Assembly (NCBI GenBank): GCA_038141425.1
Contig: JAYQIC010000007.1
Coordinates: forward strand, 1 to 64,000
Direction: 5' to 3'
Length of the DNA: 64,000 nt
DNA from: UBA7985 sp038141425
GTDB lineage: Bacteria > Pseudomonadota > Alphaproteobacteria > UBA7985
The notes beneath the pieces were generated by a model, which was given only the letters and a program-made list of their open reading frames with translations, was not told the origin of the DNA and searched no databases. Shown piece after piece: positions 48,760 to 59,556 of the stretch. Both the position numbers and the translations under genes were made by a program. The number at the start of each line of letters is the position of its first letter. Within the stretch, counting starts at the first letter, position 1.

Positions 48760-49470
48760 ATGATGTCACTGCGTTCGACCATGGCGAAACTCGCCGGCTA
48801 TGCCTGGACCGGGATCATGGGGGCCATCGGCTGGCCCGTGGTGTTCTTCGGCAAGGGGCCGACGCTGGCCTTTGGCCTGTTCTGGGCGCGCGGAGTCCTG
48901 TTCATCTCCCGCTTTTTCGCCGGGGTGCGCTGGCAGGTGACAGGGCTGGAAAACCTGCCCTGAAGGCCCGTTCATTCTCGCCTCAAAGCACCAGTCGTTT
49001 TTCGATACTGTCGTCTGGAGCCAACTCATCCCCAACGCCGCTTACGTGATGAAGGAAGAGCTGCTTAGCCAGCCCATCTTCGGCTGGTTCATCCGTCATA
49101 TCGACGTGGTCGCGCTGGACCGCAAGGCCGGGCTGTCTTCGCTGAAAAAGCTGCTGGTGGACTCGCAGGCCAAGGCAGACCAAGGCCTGCCCGTGGTGAT
49201 CTTCCCCGAAGGCACCCGGACCCGGCCGGGGAACGCGGGCGCTACCACCCGGGCGTCGCCGCCATGTACGAGAAGCTGAACCTGCCCGTCGTGCCCGTTG
49301 GCACCGACAGTGGCGTGTTCTGGGATCAGGGCCTCAAGGGCCTGAAGCAGGGCGTCATCACCGTCGCCATCCAACCCGCCATCCAGCCCGGTCTGGACAA
49401 GCGCGCGTTCCTCACTGAGGTCTCGGAGTGCATTGAAAGCTCGTCTCTGTCGCTGTTCGAGCAGGCTTAG
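48760..49470 (+). CDS. plsC: 1-acyl-sn-glycerol-3-phosphate acyltransferase (frameshifted)
   Basis: Acylates lysophosphatidate in phospholipid synthesis. N-terminal membrane region, then LASKHQSFFDTVVWSQLI with the HxxxxD motif, LISQPIFGWFIRHIDVVALD-type segment, VVIFPEGTRTRPG (third motif) and VVPVGTDSGVFW. Frame changes at about 48962 and 49237. 236 aa. Located downstream of ftsX, as often in alphaproteobacteria. Confidence 0.9.
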
Positions 49471-49683
49471 ATCGCCGGCTGATACCGGCCGTGGATCCCA
49501 AAATAGATCACGGCAAAAGTCAAAGGCGGCGGAGCGCTGGTTACCCGCCACGATTGCACGTAATTTGTTTTATAATCCATCTACATTTCAGGGCTAGGGT
49601 GTAGTAGGCCTAGACCAGCTATCCGGGCACCGGATGACCCGACCACGGACCCCATTCCTTCGGGCCGCTTTGGAGGATTTGAT

Positions 49684-51620
49684 TTGCTGCGCTTCAACCG
49701 TCCGCGCGCGCGCGCCGCTGCGTTCTTCACCGCCTGGGGTCGGGCAGCCACTCGACCGGTACTGGGTGCAGGCCTTCTGCTGGTGCTGGTGCCGTCTCTG
49801 GCTCCCGTTCTGGCGCCTCCTCTGGCGCAGGCGCAGTCCCGCTTCGTCCCCGGCAACCGCTCAGGCGCTGATCGCCGGTGAGCTCGAACAGTCCTTCGGC
49901 TTGCTCGGCCCGCTGCCACTGAACGCAGCCTCGGTCACCGAAGATGCCGGGGGTGGGGTGTTGGCCCAAGTCACCCTGTTTGGCCGGCCCGTTGGCACGC
50001 TGTCGGTGGATGTTGCGCCCTCGGGCGACGGGCTGTGGACGGTGGCCAGTCGCGACTGGCGCGCGGGAGACGACCTTGATGCCAATGCCGGCGCTGCTTC
50101 GGACAGCTGGCAGCTGCAGGGGCTCTGGGACCAGAATATCCGTGGCTATCGACAGCTCGACTACCGGGTGCAGGGTCTGAGACTGCGGACCGCGCAGGGC
50201 GGCCAGTTCAACATCGATGAGCTGAGCATGGTCGCAGACCCGGCCGGCTACCGCCTGCAGGCACGGGGGCTGAGCGTCTCCGACGGGCTCGCGCCCGCGA
50301 AAGAGGGCGATCCCGACACATCGCTGGGCTTCACGATCGGCGAACTGAGCTATGAGAGCCAGTGGCAGGGTGGGGCGCCCGGGTCTGCCTACGCCAGCCT
50401 CGGCCGCGCCTTTGACTATCGATTTCTGAAAGCCATCGACTACGGCGGCGAAGCCTTAATCGCGGCAACGCTGGCGCATCTGCAGACGCTGTACCTGCCC
50501 GCCTCGGCATCCTTAACAGACCTCGAGATCCGCGACCTTGGCCTGTCGGTCGGTGCGCTCGGCCTGACCGTACAGAGCGACCGGCTGACCCTGCCCGCCG
50601 GGTCCAGCGGCGACGCGCTCAAGGCTCAGGACCTGAGGCTGACCATGGACGGCTTGGGATCCAGCGGCGGAAGACTTCGCCAGCCTCAATCAGGCACAAC
50701 TGAGCCTTAACCTCGGCGAGGCTGATGTTGCGGCGTTTACCGGCGCGCTCGCCACTTTGTTCACTGATGCAGAACCGGGCAGCAGCTGGTCGGTGCTGGC
50801 CGATGTCTTCCTGTTCTTCAGCAGCCTGCGGGTCGAAGGCTCGGTCAGCGGCATGGTGTTCACGCTGCCTGAACGGCTTTTCTCTCTCAGCCTGAAAGAG
50901 GCCGTGGGCAGCCTGCAGCTCAGCGATATGCGGCTGGATGGCGCCGGGGTCACCCTGCGGGTGCAGGCCGACGGTATCGACCTCAGCGCGCTGCCCAGAC
51001 AGGATGGGCTCGAGCCTGACCCGATCGTGGTTCCGGCCGTGGTGCCGGTTCTGGGTGGTCGCCTCGTGCGTTTTGACCCCCTGTCGCAGAGCCTTGTCCC
51101 AGCCCAGCTCAGCACCACGGTGGACATTACCGCGCTGCCCATGGCCAACCTGCGCGAAACCCTCGGCAGCCTGCCGCGAGCCGGGTCGGTGCAGGACCCC
51201 GGCACACTGCTCCGCTCGCTGGCAACCGGTGCGCTGGGTATGATCACGCCCTTCCTGATCCAGCCGCCCATGGTCGCGGTCAGCGATACCGTGGCGACGG
51301 CTGAAGATTTCAGCATGAGCCTCGGGGGCACGCACCAGGTCATGCCGATCCCACCGCTGTTCGGGTTTGGCAGCTTTGTTGCCAATATCAGCGGGCTGGA
51401 CGCGGTGCGTGAGCGCGCCGAGCGGACGGCAGCCGACGCTGCAGCCGCGGTTGGCGATGACGCGCAGGGCATGCAGGAATACGGCCGGCAAATCGCCGGT
51501 TGGGCCAGCCGTCTGGGCGACTTTGGTGCTGCTTCGGGTAACGATGAGCGCCGCTATGCGCTCGAGCTCACCCAGCTGGGGGAGATCATCCTCAACGGGG
51601 ACATTATCGCACCGCAATAG
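49684..51620 (+). CDS. Large secreted protein of unknown function 1 (frameshifted)
   Basis: About 645 aa when corrected. TTG start 7 bp after a strong GGAGG. Signal peptide (VLGAGLLLVLVPSLAPVLAP...LAQAQS). The mature protein alternates short beta-strand-like stretches (LAQVTLFGRPVGTLSVDVAP, RQLDYRVQGLRLRTAQGGQF, LTDLEIRDLGLSVGALGLTV) and shows patterns such as SDMRLDGAGVTLRVQADGID and STTVDITALPMANLRETLGS. It ends LTQLGEIILNGDIIAPQ. Frame changes near 49855 and 50660. AsmA/DUF2125-like envelope proteins have similar layered repeats, but no clear family match is visible. Likely paralogous with the next gene. Confidence 0.6.
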
Positions 51621-51743
51621 CCTTTCTCAGAGCCGAGGCTGGAATCTCAGTGGAAATCAGGACATTCTGTGAAGGCTAGACACAACCAGTCGTAAGCAGC
51701 GCGGGGAATAGCTTGTCGTCGCTGCCAGGGCAGAGAGGCGACC

Positions 51744-54114
51744 ATGCGCGCGAACACTTCAGGGCTTATCTCATCCGGCAACCCACTGGACGCACGGCTC
51801 TTCCGCCGGATCAGCCATCGCTGTGCTGTGGGTTTGGCGACACTCTTTGCCCTCGCGGGGCTGGCACTCTCACCGGTGGCCGTGCAGGCGCAGTCCGACG
51901 ACACAGGCCTGAGCGAAGGTGCGGTCTCGTCCCTGCTCAGTCAGGTGCAGGAGCGACCGATCTCCCTGTTCCTCGGTCTGCCTGTTGTGACCGACGGCTT
52001 CGACGTTTTCGACCCCGATGGTAAGGGTACGACCTTCGAAATCACGGCAACCAATGCCCAGTTTGCCGGTCAGGCGCTGGGCGATCTGGTCTTTGCAGGC
52101 GCGGCGGACGACCACAGCCTGTCGCTGAGCCTCGACCTACTGCCTTTGGCGCAGTCGTACTGGACCGACCGTGACAGCGTGGTCGATGCTGAAACCCTGA
52201 CCCTCAACGTCTCTATCGACCAGCGCACGGCCAACTTTGATCGCATTGCCCTTGCGGGGACCAACCTGCGCTTTGCCGACGCCTCCGACCCGGACGCCAG
52301 TTTTTTCGGTTTGGACAGTTTCAGCCTGTCGATCGACGATGCGGAGGGACAGGAGCGGCTGCTGGCGGATATCGACTTCCAGGGGGCGGTGTTCCAGATT
52401 GAAGGCGAGCGGCTGGTCGATATCGAGAGCCTCTCCGGCGCGTTTCAGTCCCAGCGCGCGCGCGGCAAATTCCTGCACGAAGAACTGAACTACGGCGTGA
52501 CCACCTCGATGCTGGTGCTGGCGGGTCTGATCGACCCGATCCTGATCGTGCCTGACCTGCTCGAGCGCTGGGCACCACTGTTCGAACAGACCCCGATCGA
52601 CCTCGACAGCAGTCTGACCCTCGGCCCGGTTAAGCTGCTTGGCTATAACTTTGAGGGCAACGATCTCTATCTCGACCTCAGTGGCATGACGCTGGAATCC
52701 GTCTTCGATGCTGCGTCCAACGACAGTCTCGCGCGCTTCGAACTGGGCAGTGGCAGCGTCGGGCTGATGGCCTTCGGTAGCGATGACACCTTTGAGCTTG
52801 CCTCCTTCGAGGGCGGCCAGGTGGAAGCATCCACTCTGCAGACCGCAGGCACAGACAGCCGCTTTATTGCGGAGATCATGCGCGAGCTGGCTGGTGACAT
52901 CCGCACCGCCGTCGCGGCCAGCGAAGGCGACCCCTATGGAGGCTCTGACCCCGGCCCTGATCCGGCATGGCGCTGCCTTGCTCGACGGTGTGCTTGAGCA
53001 GCTGGAGCGGACCGAGCAGTCGATCTCTCTCGCGGGTCTCAGCGTCGCTGTCTCACCCGAGCCGGGCGCTCCGCGAGTGGCGCTGGACGAGGCGCTGCTG
53101 TCTTCTGTCGTCGACTACAGCGGTGATCAGGACGTGCAGGAGACCATCTTTGCCCTGCGTGGCCTGTCCGGCGATGTTGCGGCGCTTGGCTGGGGCGGGC
53201 GCATCGGTGGCTTCGAGCTGCGCTCGGTCAACAGCAACGTGCTGACGGTGTTCCGCGATATCCTCAGCGGGCTGGTGGTCGAGCAGGTCAGCATGGGCGA
53301 TGGCATCCGGCTCGCGCTGGCGACCTACCTGCCGAGCCTGTCGGTTGCGATCACCGACGTTGAAGTCGCCGGGGCGCTGCCCGGCGGTGATGCCGGGTTT
53401 GACGTGCAACTGGGCAAGTTCGGGCTGGGCTTCGAAAACAGCAATCTCGCCTCTGACCGGGCTCGGCTGGGTCTGTTGCTCGAACAATCGGGGCTGAACC
53501 TTGACCTTCGCGGCGACTGGGACCTCGACCCCACCATGCTGGCGCTGTTCCTTGGCGAGGGCGACGCCCCCGGCCTGCTGCCGCAGGATATCCGGCTGGA
53601 AGCCGGGATCGAACGCATTCCGATGGAGCAGGTGCTGACCATCGCAGATACCATCCTGCTGCCCGTCAGCGATCTGGCGCAGGCGGCTGATCTGGATATT
53701 CAGGCGCTCACCATGTCCGGCTTTGCGCTTGTGTCTCCTTTCTTCTCCTCACCGCCGTCGCTGGTGGTGGCTCCGTCGTACGTGCGCGGTGGTCTGGTCG
53801 GCGCCGAAGCCTCGGGTGAAGTCGTGATCAGCCCGCTGGCCGAACCCAACTTCGGCGAAGGGCAGGTCGACCTGCGCGTGACCGGGCTGGGTGCGCTGAA
53901 ACAGATGGTGGAAGGCCAGATGGCGGCACTCAGCGAGGATGATTCCGACGAGGCCCGCTCCACGCTCGACCTGCTGTCGCAGCTGGTGGGGCTGAGTATG
54001 CTGATGGACAGCCTTGGCATTCCCGCCGAGGACGAGGACGCGCTCGATTTTGTGCTTGAAGTTCCCTTGGGCGCCCCCATCAACGTCAACGGCTATCCGG
54101 TGGGTGGAAACTGA
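51744..54114 (+). CDS. Large secreted protein of unknown function 2 (frameshifted)
   Basis: About 790 aa. Signal peptide (CAVGLATLFALAGLALSPVAVQAQ), then repeated beta-rich segments: TFEITATNAQFAGQALGDLV, RIALAGTNLRFADASDPDAS, SLTLGPVKLLGYNFEGNDLY, GLMAFGSDDTFELASFEGGQ. After a frame change near 52935 it continues with IGGFELRSVNSNVLTVFRDI, SVAITDVEVAGALPGGDAGF, DIQALTMSGFALVSPFFSSP, and ends LEVPLGAPINVNGYPVGGN. The repeated 'region-specific operator on a field' style parallels the preceding gene, suggesting tandem duplication. No family recognised; a periplasmic or envelope role is likely from the signal peptide. Confidence 0.65.
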
Positions 54115-54219
54115 TCGACGTCGCGCTGTGTCTCGGGGTTGGCCGCTGCGTGGCCGCCCTGAGTCATGCGGCGGCGGTCCGGCTTTCCACCGCCGTCGTT
54201 TCGGGCTAACGAAGGGTCT

Positions 54220-55549
54220 ATGACGTCCCAACCCCAATCCCCGCTCGACGCCTACGAAAGCGCGCTTGCGTCCGCTGAACTCCGGCCACAGGTCGCGCAG
54301 CGTCGTGCCGTCGAAGCGCTCGAAGACCTGTACCGCGAGCTTTCCCTGCCGCCGGCGATCCAGAAGCGGCGCCGGGAGGCAGCAGCCCGGGCGCGGCGGC
54401 AAGGTACGACCGCCAAGGGATCGCAGCAGCCGACCCGGCGCGGCGGGCTGCTCGGCTGGCTTGCTGCCCTGTTCAGAGGCGGAAGCGGCAGCGGCAGCCA
54501 GAGCGGGGCGGATGCCGAAGCAGGGGCGGCAACCTCGGAAACATCCTTCGCGCGCAGTCTTTACCTCTTCGGCCCGGTCGGGCGCGGCAAGACCACGGCC
54601 ATGGACCTGTTCTACGAGGCGCTGGGGCCGAAGCGGGCGCAGCGCCGCCATTTCCACGAGTTCATGAGCGAGTTGCACGCCGATATCCATGCCCGCCGGG
54701 AAAGGGGATGCCCGGGGTGACACCGCCGCCCGGTTCGCCCGGGCGCAGGCCAAGCGCGCCAAGGTGCTGTGCTTTGACGAATTCTTCGTCAACAACATCG
54801 CCGATGCGACCCTGCTCGGCCGCGTGCTGACAGTGCTCATCGACGAAGGCGTGACGGTGGTGACGACCTCTAACCAGCCCCCGGCTGAGCTGTATCCCGG
54901 GGGATTGAAGCGGGAGCTGTTCCTGCCGACCATCGCACTGATCGAAGACGAGTTCGACGTGGTCAACCTTGATCATGGGCAGGACTATCGCCTGACCGGG
55001 GTGGCCGATACAGAAGCATGGCTGCAGCCGCTTGATGACCGGTCCGCGCGGTTGTTCCGGGGCCTGTTCGAGCGTGAAGCCGGCGCACGCGAGGGCCAGC
55101 CGCTGCAGTTGTCTCTGCTCGGCCGCAGTCTCGACGTGCCGGAAGCCGTGGGTCGAACCGCGCTGTTCCGCTTTGCTGATCTTTGCGAAGCGCCGCTGGG
55201 ACGGGATGATTTCCAGCTGCTGGCGCAGTCCTTTGACCGCGTGTTCATCGACGAGATCCCGGTGATCCGCTACGCCAACCGCGAGGGTGGGGAGCGGTTC
55301 CGGGTGATGATCGACGTGCTCTACGAGGCCGGGACCTGTGTCTACGGCCGTGCCGAGGCGCCGATCGGGGAGCTGATCCGCCTTGAAGAGCACGAAATGC
55401 CGCCCTTCCTGCGTACCGAATCCCGGCTTGTGGAGATGCAAAGCCTCGCCTACCGCCAGCCCCCGGATGCGCAGCCGGAACCCGAGCCCAAGGGAAAGAC
55501 CCGGGCCAAGCCGCGCAAATCAGCGAACAGCGGTCCCAAGCAGGCCTGA
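54220..55549 (+). CDS. zapE: Cell division protein ZapE / AFG1-like ATPase (frameshifted)
   Basis: P-loop ATPase of the AFG1 family; E. coli ZapE destabilises FtsZ polymers, and mitochondrial AFG1 handles respiratory proteins. DAYESALASAELRPQVAQRR, an inserted basic/Gly-Ser-rich linker, Walker A YLFGPVGRGKTTAMDLFYEA, RRHFHEFMSELHADIH, then after a shift near 54705 AKVLCFDEFFVNNIADATLL (Walker B), VVTTSNQPPAELYPGGLKRE and FIDEIPVIRYANREGGERFR. The Lys/Pro-rich tail ends at 55549. About 442 aa, slightly long because of the linker. Confidence 0.92.
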
Positions 55550-55587
55550 GGCCCTAGCTCTAATCAGGAGGACTGGCCGCGATGGCC

Positions 55588-56160
55588 CTAGTCGCGTGAA
55601 GCGCCGGGAACCCAGAGCACGTCCGACTTGCCATCGTCGTTGCAGATCCGCGCCAGCACGAACATCAGGTCTGAGAGCCGGTTGAGGTAGCGGATGGCCT
55701 CAGGGTTGATGTCGACCTTGTCACCCAGCTCGACCGTCAGCCGTTCGGCCCGGCGGACAACAGTCCGGCTCAGGTGGAACTGCGTCGCCGCCGGGCTGCC
55801 GCCGGGCAGGATGAACGACGTCAGTGGCTGCAAACGCGCGTTGTAGTGGTCGATGTCGGCTTCCAGCTTCTCGACCTGACCCTCGGTCACCCGCAGCGGC
55901 TCGTAGGACAACTCGGCGTCCAGCGGCGTTGCCAGATCCGCCCCCAGATCGAACATGTCGTTCTGGACGCGAGCAATAATCTTGTCGATGTTGGGCCAGT
56001 CGTCGAGCGTCAGCCGCACCATGCCCAGCACGGCGTTGGCTTCGTCCACGGTGCCGTAGGCCTCGACCCGCAGGTCGTACTTCGCCACGCGGGTGCCGGT
56101 CGACAGGCTGGTTTTACCCTTGTCGCCACCCTTGGTGTAGATGCGCGTCAGTTCGACCAG
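55588..56160 (-). CDS. Cob(I)yrinic acid a,c-diamide adenosyltransferase (PduO type), non-standard start
   Basis: Transfers adenosyl from ATP to cobalamin. The ATP-binding N-terminus VELTRIYTKGGDKGKTSLST is present, followed by VEAYGTVDEANAVLGMVRLT, NDMFDLGADLATPL, TSFILPGGSPAATQFHLSRT and NPEAIRYLNRLSDLMFVLAR. No ATG/GTG/TTG lies ahead of the essential ATP-binding motif: the frame runs from the HIG1 stop codon through CCG CTG GTC. Either CTG at 56160 is the start or a base error hides an ATG. The first standard start would be GTG at 56088, which would lose the ATP-binding motif. Confidence 0.88.
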   Translation of the reverse strand: MVELTRIYTKGGDKGKTSLSTGTRVAKYDLRVEAYGTVDEANAVLGMVRLTLDDWPNIDKIIARVQNDMFDLGADLATPLDAELSYEPLRVTEGQVEKLEADIDHYNARLQPLTSFILPGGSPAATQFHLSRTVVRRAERLTVELGDKVDINPEAIRYLNRLSDLMFVLARICNDDGKSDVLWVPGASRD

Positions 56161-56163
56161 CGG

Positions 56164-56367
56164 TCAGTTAACCATGCCGCCGGTCAGAAACAGCAGCACC
56201 AGCGACAGCACAGTCCCGCCCTGGCAAATCGTCCGGGCCCGCATCAGCAGGTTGCCGTACTTATAGTTGAAGCTCCCGCCGCGGCCCATGGCAAAGGCCC
56301 CGACCAGCATGGTGACCAGCGTTCCGATCAGGAAGACCCCGGTCAAAATCAGAAATATTGTGTTCAT
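56164..56367 (-). CDS. HIG1-domain twin-transmembrane protein
   Basis: 67 aa with two membrane helices (IFLILTGVFLIGTLVTMLVG and GTVLSLVLLFLTGGMVN) around a basic loop GGSFNYKYGNLLMRARTICQ that fits the HIG1 Q/R motif. Mitochondrial HIG1 proteins modulate cytochrome oxidase; the bacterial role is probably in respiratory-complex assembly. Immediately upstream of the adenosyltransferase, same strand. Confidence 0.8.
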   Translation of the reverse strand: MNTIFLILTGVFLIGTLVTMLVGAFAMGRGGSFNYKYGNLLMRARTICQGGTVLSLVLLFLTGGMVN

Positions 56368-56524
56368 AGCAACTCAAGTGGTGCGTGCAGGCGGAAAGTC
56401 AGCCACCGGCGGCAAAGAAAGTCCAAAGCCGCGTTTACCGATCCCGCAGCCGAGACCTTCTTGGCGGATTTTGCGACACGAGCCAGTGCATTGGCCAGCG
56501 CATCGGCGAGGGCGCTACCGGGTG

Positions 56525-57139
56525 TCATTGGCCAACGGGAATAGCGGTAAAGCTGTCGTAGTGATTGACCGTGACCCAGATCGCCCCTTCGCTGGTGCGG
56601 CGGCGGTCGTAGACGATCCGCGCGGCGCCCCGGTAACCCTCGACATAATCGAGATCGGCGACGGCGTAGCTGTTTGCCGGTCGGCTGGGCAGCAGGCCTT
56701 CGCGGTTGCCGAAGGTATCGCCCCCGACCGCGCCGTCGGGGTCAATGTCGTTGATGGTCCGACCCGAGGATTTCTAACCCAGATCCCGTGCTTCCGATTT
56801 GGTCATGTAGCAATCCGGCAGCCGTCCCTGTCGCTGCAGGAAGGTCGTCACCTGCGCAAAGGCATAGGGGTAGCCCAGTCCCTGCCGCAGCCCGAAGGCA
56901 GTGCGGGCTTCGACCAATGAGCCCTCAAGATCCAGATCGTGGCCGCAGACTTCAGCCTCGGCGGCGGCCAGTTCCAGCGCCTCCAGATCAGGCGCTGTCA
57001 GAGTCAGCGGGGCCTGCGCAGAACCTTCAGGCAGGAATGCCGGGCGCAGAACCAGAAGCACAAACCCGGCAACGGCCGCCAGCGTCAGGATGGCACCGAG
57101 CAGGCTGACTAGTCGTTGCGGCAGGGGTCGGTTCAGCAT
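56525..57139 (-). pseudogene. Barnase-like ribonuclease with an in-frame TAG and altered catalytic residue
   Basis: N-terminal membrane/signal segment (LVSLLGAILTLAAVAGFVLL), then a linker and a barnase-type domain aligned by eye with Bacillus barnase: FAQVTTFLQRQGRLPDCYMT, KSEARDLG, an in-frame TAG (56774-56776) at the conserved Trp, then KSSGRTINDIDPDGAVGGDT, FGNREGLLPSRPANSY, DLDYVEGYRGAARIVYD and VTVNHYDSFTAIPVGQ. Equivalents of barnase Lys27, Arg83, Arg87 and His102 are kept, but the general base Glu73 is Val. Start MLNRPLPQ at 57139 after GGAGAA. No barstar-like gene beside it. Either an inactivated RNase or sequence error at the stop. Confidence 0.7.
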
Positions 57140-57240
57140 CTGGCAGTTCTCCTGCGGCGAAAACCGTGTTTTCCTGAGGGTATTCAGGGCCATGGCGCGC
57201 CGGAACGCCCGCCCCGCCCCTGCGTTTGTATCGGATGACG

Positions 57241-58501
57241 ATGATGGATCAACTGCCTGTATCGCCGCTCAAGCCTGCTGACATGCCTGCGCTGCCGGTT
57301 CTGAAAGGACTGCGTGTTGCGACCGGCAACTCCGGAACCCGCTATCAGGGACGGGCGGATGTGACCCTGTTCGTGTTGCCGGAGCAGACTTCAGCGGCAG
57401 GGGTCTTCACCCGCTCCAAGTGCCCGAGTGCTCCGGTGGACTGGTGTCGCGCAGTGCTGCAGGGCAATGCGCCGTCTGCCGGTTCTGCTGCCGGTACTAC
57501 GGCCCGGGCGCTGCTGATCAACGCCGGGAACGCCAACGCCTTTACCGGTGCGGTCGGTGCGCAGGCCTGCGCCCATACCGCGTCGGCCGTAGCCGGGGCG
57601 CTGGGCTGCGCGCCTGAGGCCGTGCTGCTGTCATCGACCGGGGTGATCGGTGAGCCGCTGGAGGCCGAAGCCATAGCCACTACCGCTGTGCAGTTGGCCG
57701 GGGATGCCGAAGAAGCCTCGCTGGAGGCCGCCGCCGCCGCCATCGCCACCACGGATACCTTCGCCAAGTGGGCGCAGGCCGAAGCCACCTGTACCGATGG
57801 CCATGCCGTTTCCGTGGTGGGTATCGCCAAGGGCTCGGGCATGATCGCGCCGGATATGGCGACCATGCTTGGTTACGTTTTCATCGATGCAGCGGTCGAG
57901 GCCGACTGGCTGCAATCTGTGCTAAGCCGCGCCGCCGACCAGACCTTCAACGCCATGACCGTAGACAGCGATACTTCGACCAGCGACACCGTCCTCGCCT
58001 TCGGGCTGGGCAGCGGCGCAGCCGGTCAGCACCGATGCTGACCTGCAGGCCGTCGAAGCCGCCATATTCAGTGTTTGCGAACAGCTCGCCGAGCAGATTG
58101 CCCGCGACGGCGAGGGCGCCAGCAAGCTGATCACCATCACCGTTGAGGGCGCGGAAAACGCCGCCGCCGCGCGCACCATCGGGCTGTCCATCGCCAACTC
58201 GCCGCTCGTCAAAACCGCCATTGCCGGTGAAGACGCCAACTGGGGCCGCGTGGTCATGGCCGTGGGCAAGGCGGGTGAAGCCGCCGACCGCGACCGGCTC
58301 GCCATCTGGTTCGGCCCGCATCAGGTTGCGAGTGGCGGACTGCGCGATCCCGGCTACAGCGAAGACGCGGTCTCGGGCTACATGACGGCGGCGGAAATCG
58401 ACATTCGTGTCGATCTCGGACTGGGTGACGGCACGGCGCGGGTGCTTACCTGCGACCTGACCCACGGCTACATCAGCATCAACGCGGACTATCGGTCATG
58501 A
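57241..58501 (+). CDS. argJ: Bifunctional ornithine acetyltransferase/N-acetylglutamate synthase ArgJ (frameshifted)
   Basis: Arginine biosynthesis: recycles the acetyl group from acetylornithine to glutamate. LPVLKGLRVATGNSGTRYQG, TARALLINAGNANAFTGAVG, LLSSTGVIGEPLEAEAI, and the self-cleavage site KGSGMIAPDMATMLGYVF with Thr in ATML. After a shift near 58025, EGASKLITITVEGAENAAAA, SPLVKTAIAGEDANWGRVVM and THGYISINADYRS. The stop overlaps the next ATG (ATGA). Confidence 0.95.
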
Positions 58502-59525
58502 CCGCGAACCGTGGCTGCGGCTGGTTCCCCGAAACCAGCGACCAGATGACGTTTCGCACGCCCAACCTGCGGCTCGAGCCAATGGCAGAGAAGCACCTCG
58601 GTTTCGTGCAGGCCGAGGTGTCGAAGTGGGAGGTGGCGCAGCGGCTCTCGAGCGTGCCTCACCCCTATCCCGACGACGGCGCGGCAGACTATCTCAAGCG
58701 CGTGCAAGCTCATGTCGCGATCGGGGAACAGATCAGCTGGGTGGTCGCCGATCGGGCGACCGGCGCCGATCTCGGCGTGATTACACTTCGGTTTTTCGAT
58801 GTCGACAATCAGCCGTGCTGGGAGCTGGGTTACTGGTTTGCCCCTCGACCTGGGGTCGGGGTGTGGCGACCGAAGCAGCCTTCCACGTGCTGACCTTCGC
58901 CTTCCGCTTCATGGAGGTCGAGACGGTGACCAGCGGCGTGTTCCTCGATAATCCTGCGTCGCGCCGCGTGCTGGAAAAGGTGGGCTTTGAGGGCTGGACC
59001 GAGGACAGCATCGACACCGCGCACAGTGGCCGGCAGCCGCACCTTGCCACCCGCATGACCCGGGCTGAGTTCGAGGAATTTCTCTTCAGCGGGGGCTGTA
59101 CAGCCCAACCGCAGCTGGAGCGTTCGGTGCCGGTGGTCTGGGTCGCTGCGGCCGCTCTGTTCGACGCAACGGACCGTGTGCTGGTCGCCCAGCGCCCAGC
59201 GGGCAAGTCCCTGGCGGGTCTGTGGGAGTTTCCCGGCGGCAAGATCGAGGCGCTTGAATCGCCGGAGACCGCGCTGATCCGTGAGCTGAAAGAAGAGCTC
59301 GGGATCGACGTCGGCGAGGGCTGTCTGGCGCCACTGACCTTCGCCAGTCACGCCTATCCGACCTTTCACCTGATGATGCCGCTCTATGCGATCAACAAGT
59401 GGCAGGGCGAACCCAAGGGGCAGGAAGGGCAGGCGCTGCAGTGGGTCACCAAGGCCGAACTGCGCGCATTGCCGATGCCGCCGGCCGACGCCCCACTGTT
59501 GCCCGCCGTGTTGGACTGGATGTAG
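58498..59525 (+). CDS. GNAT acetyltransferase fused in frame to a MutT/Nudix hydrolase (one frameshift)
   Basis: First part: RimJ/RimL-type GNAT domain (TFRTPNLRLEPMAEKHLGFV, WVVADRATGADLGVITLRFF, WGRGVATEAAFHVLTFAFRF, FLDNPASRRVLEKVGFEGW) with a frame change near 58850. Second part: MutT domain from VPVVWVAAAALFDATDRVLV with the Nudix box GGKIEALESPETALIRELKEELGI split here as GGKIEALESPETALI and RELKEELGI; this removes oxidised GTP. Both sit in one uninterrupted frame from 58860, joined by EFEEFLFSGGCTAQPQ. Usually these are two genes after argJ; MutT could also start internally at GTG 59129. Confidence 0.82.
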
Positions 59526-59556
59526 CGCGCGGACGGCGAACCGATTTTAGGGCTGG

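Noticed and set aside
56525..59525. Barstar-type immunity gene near the barnase homologue
   Set aside because: All neighbouring frames are accounted for by HIG1, argJ and GNAT-MutT; no small acidic barstar-like protein was found.
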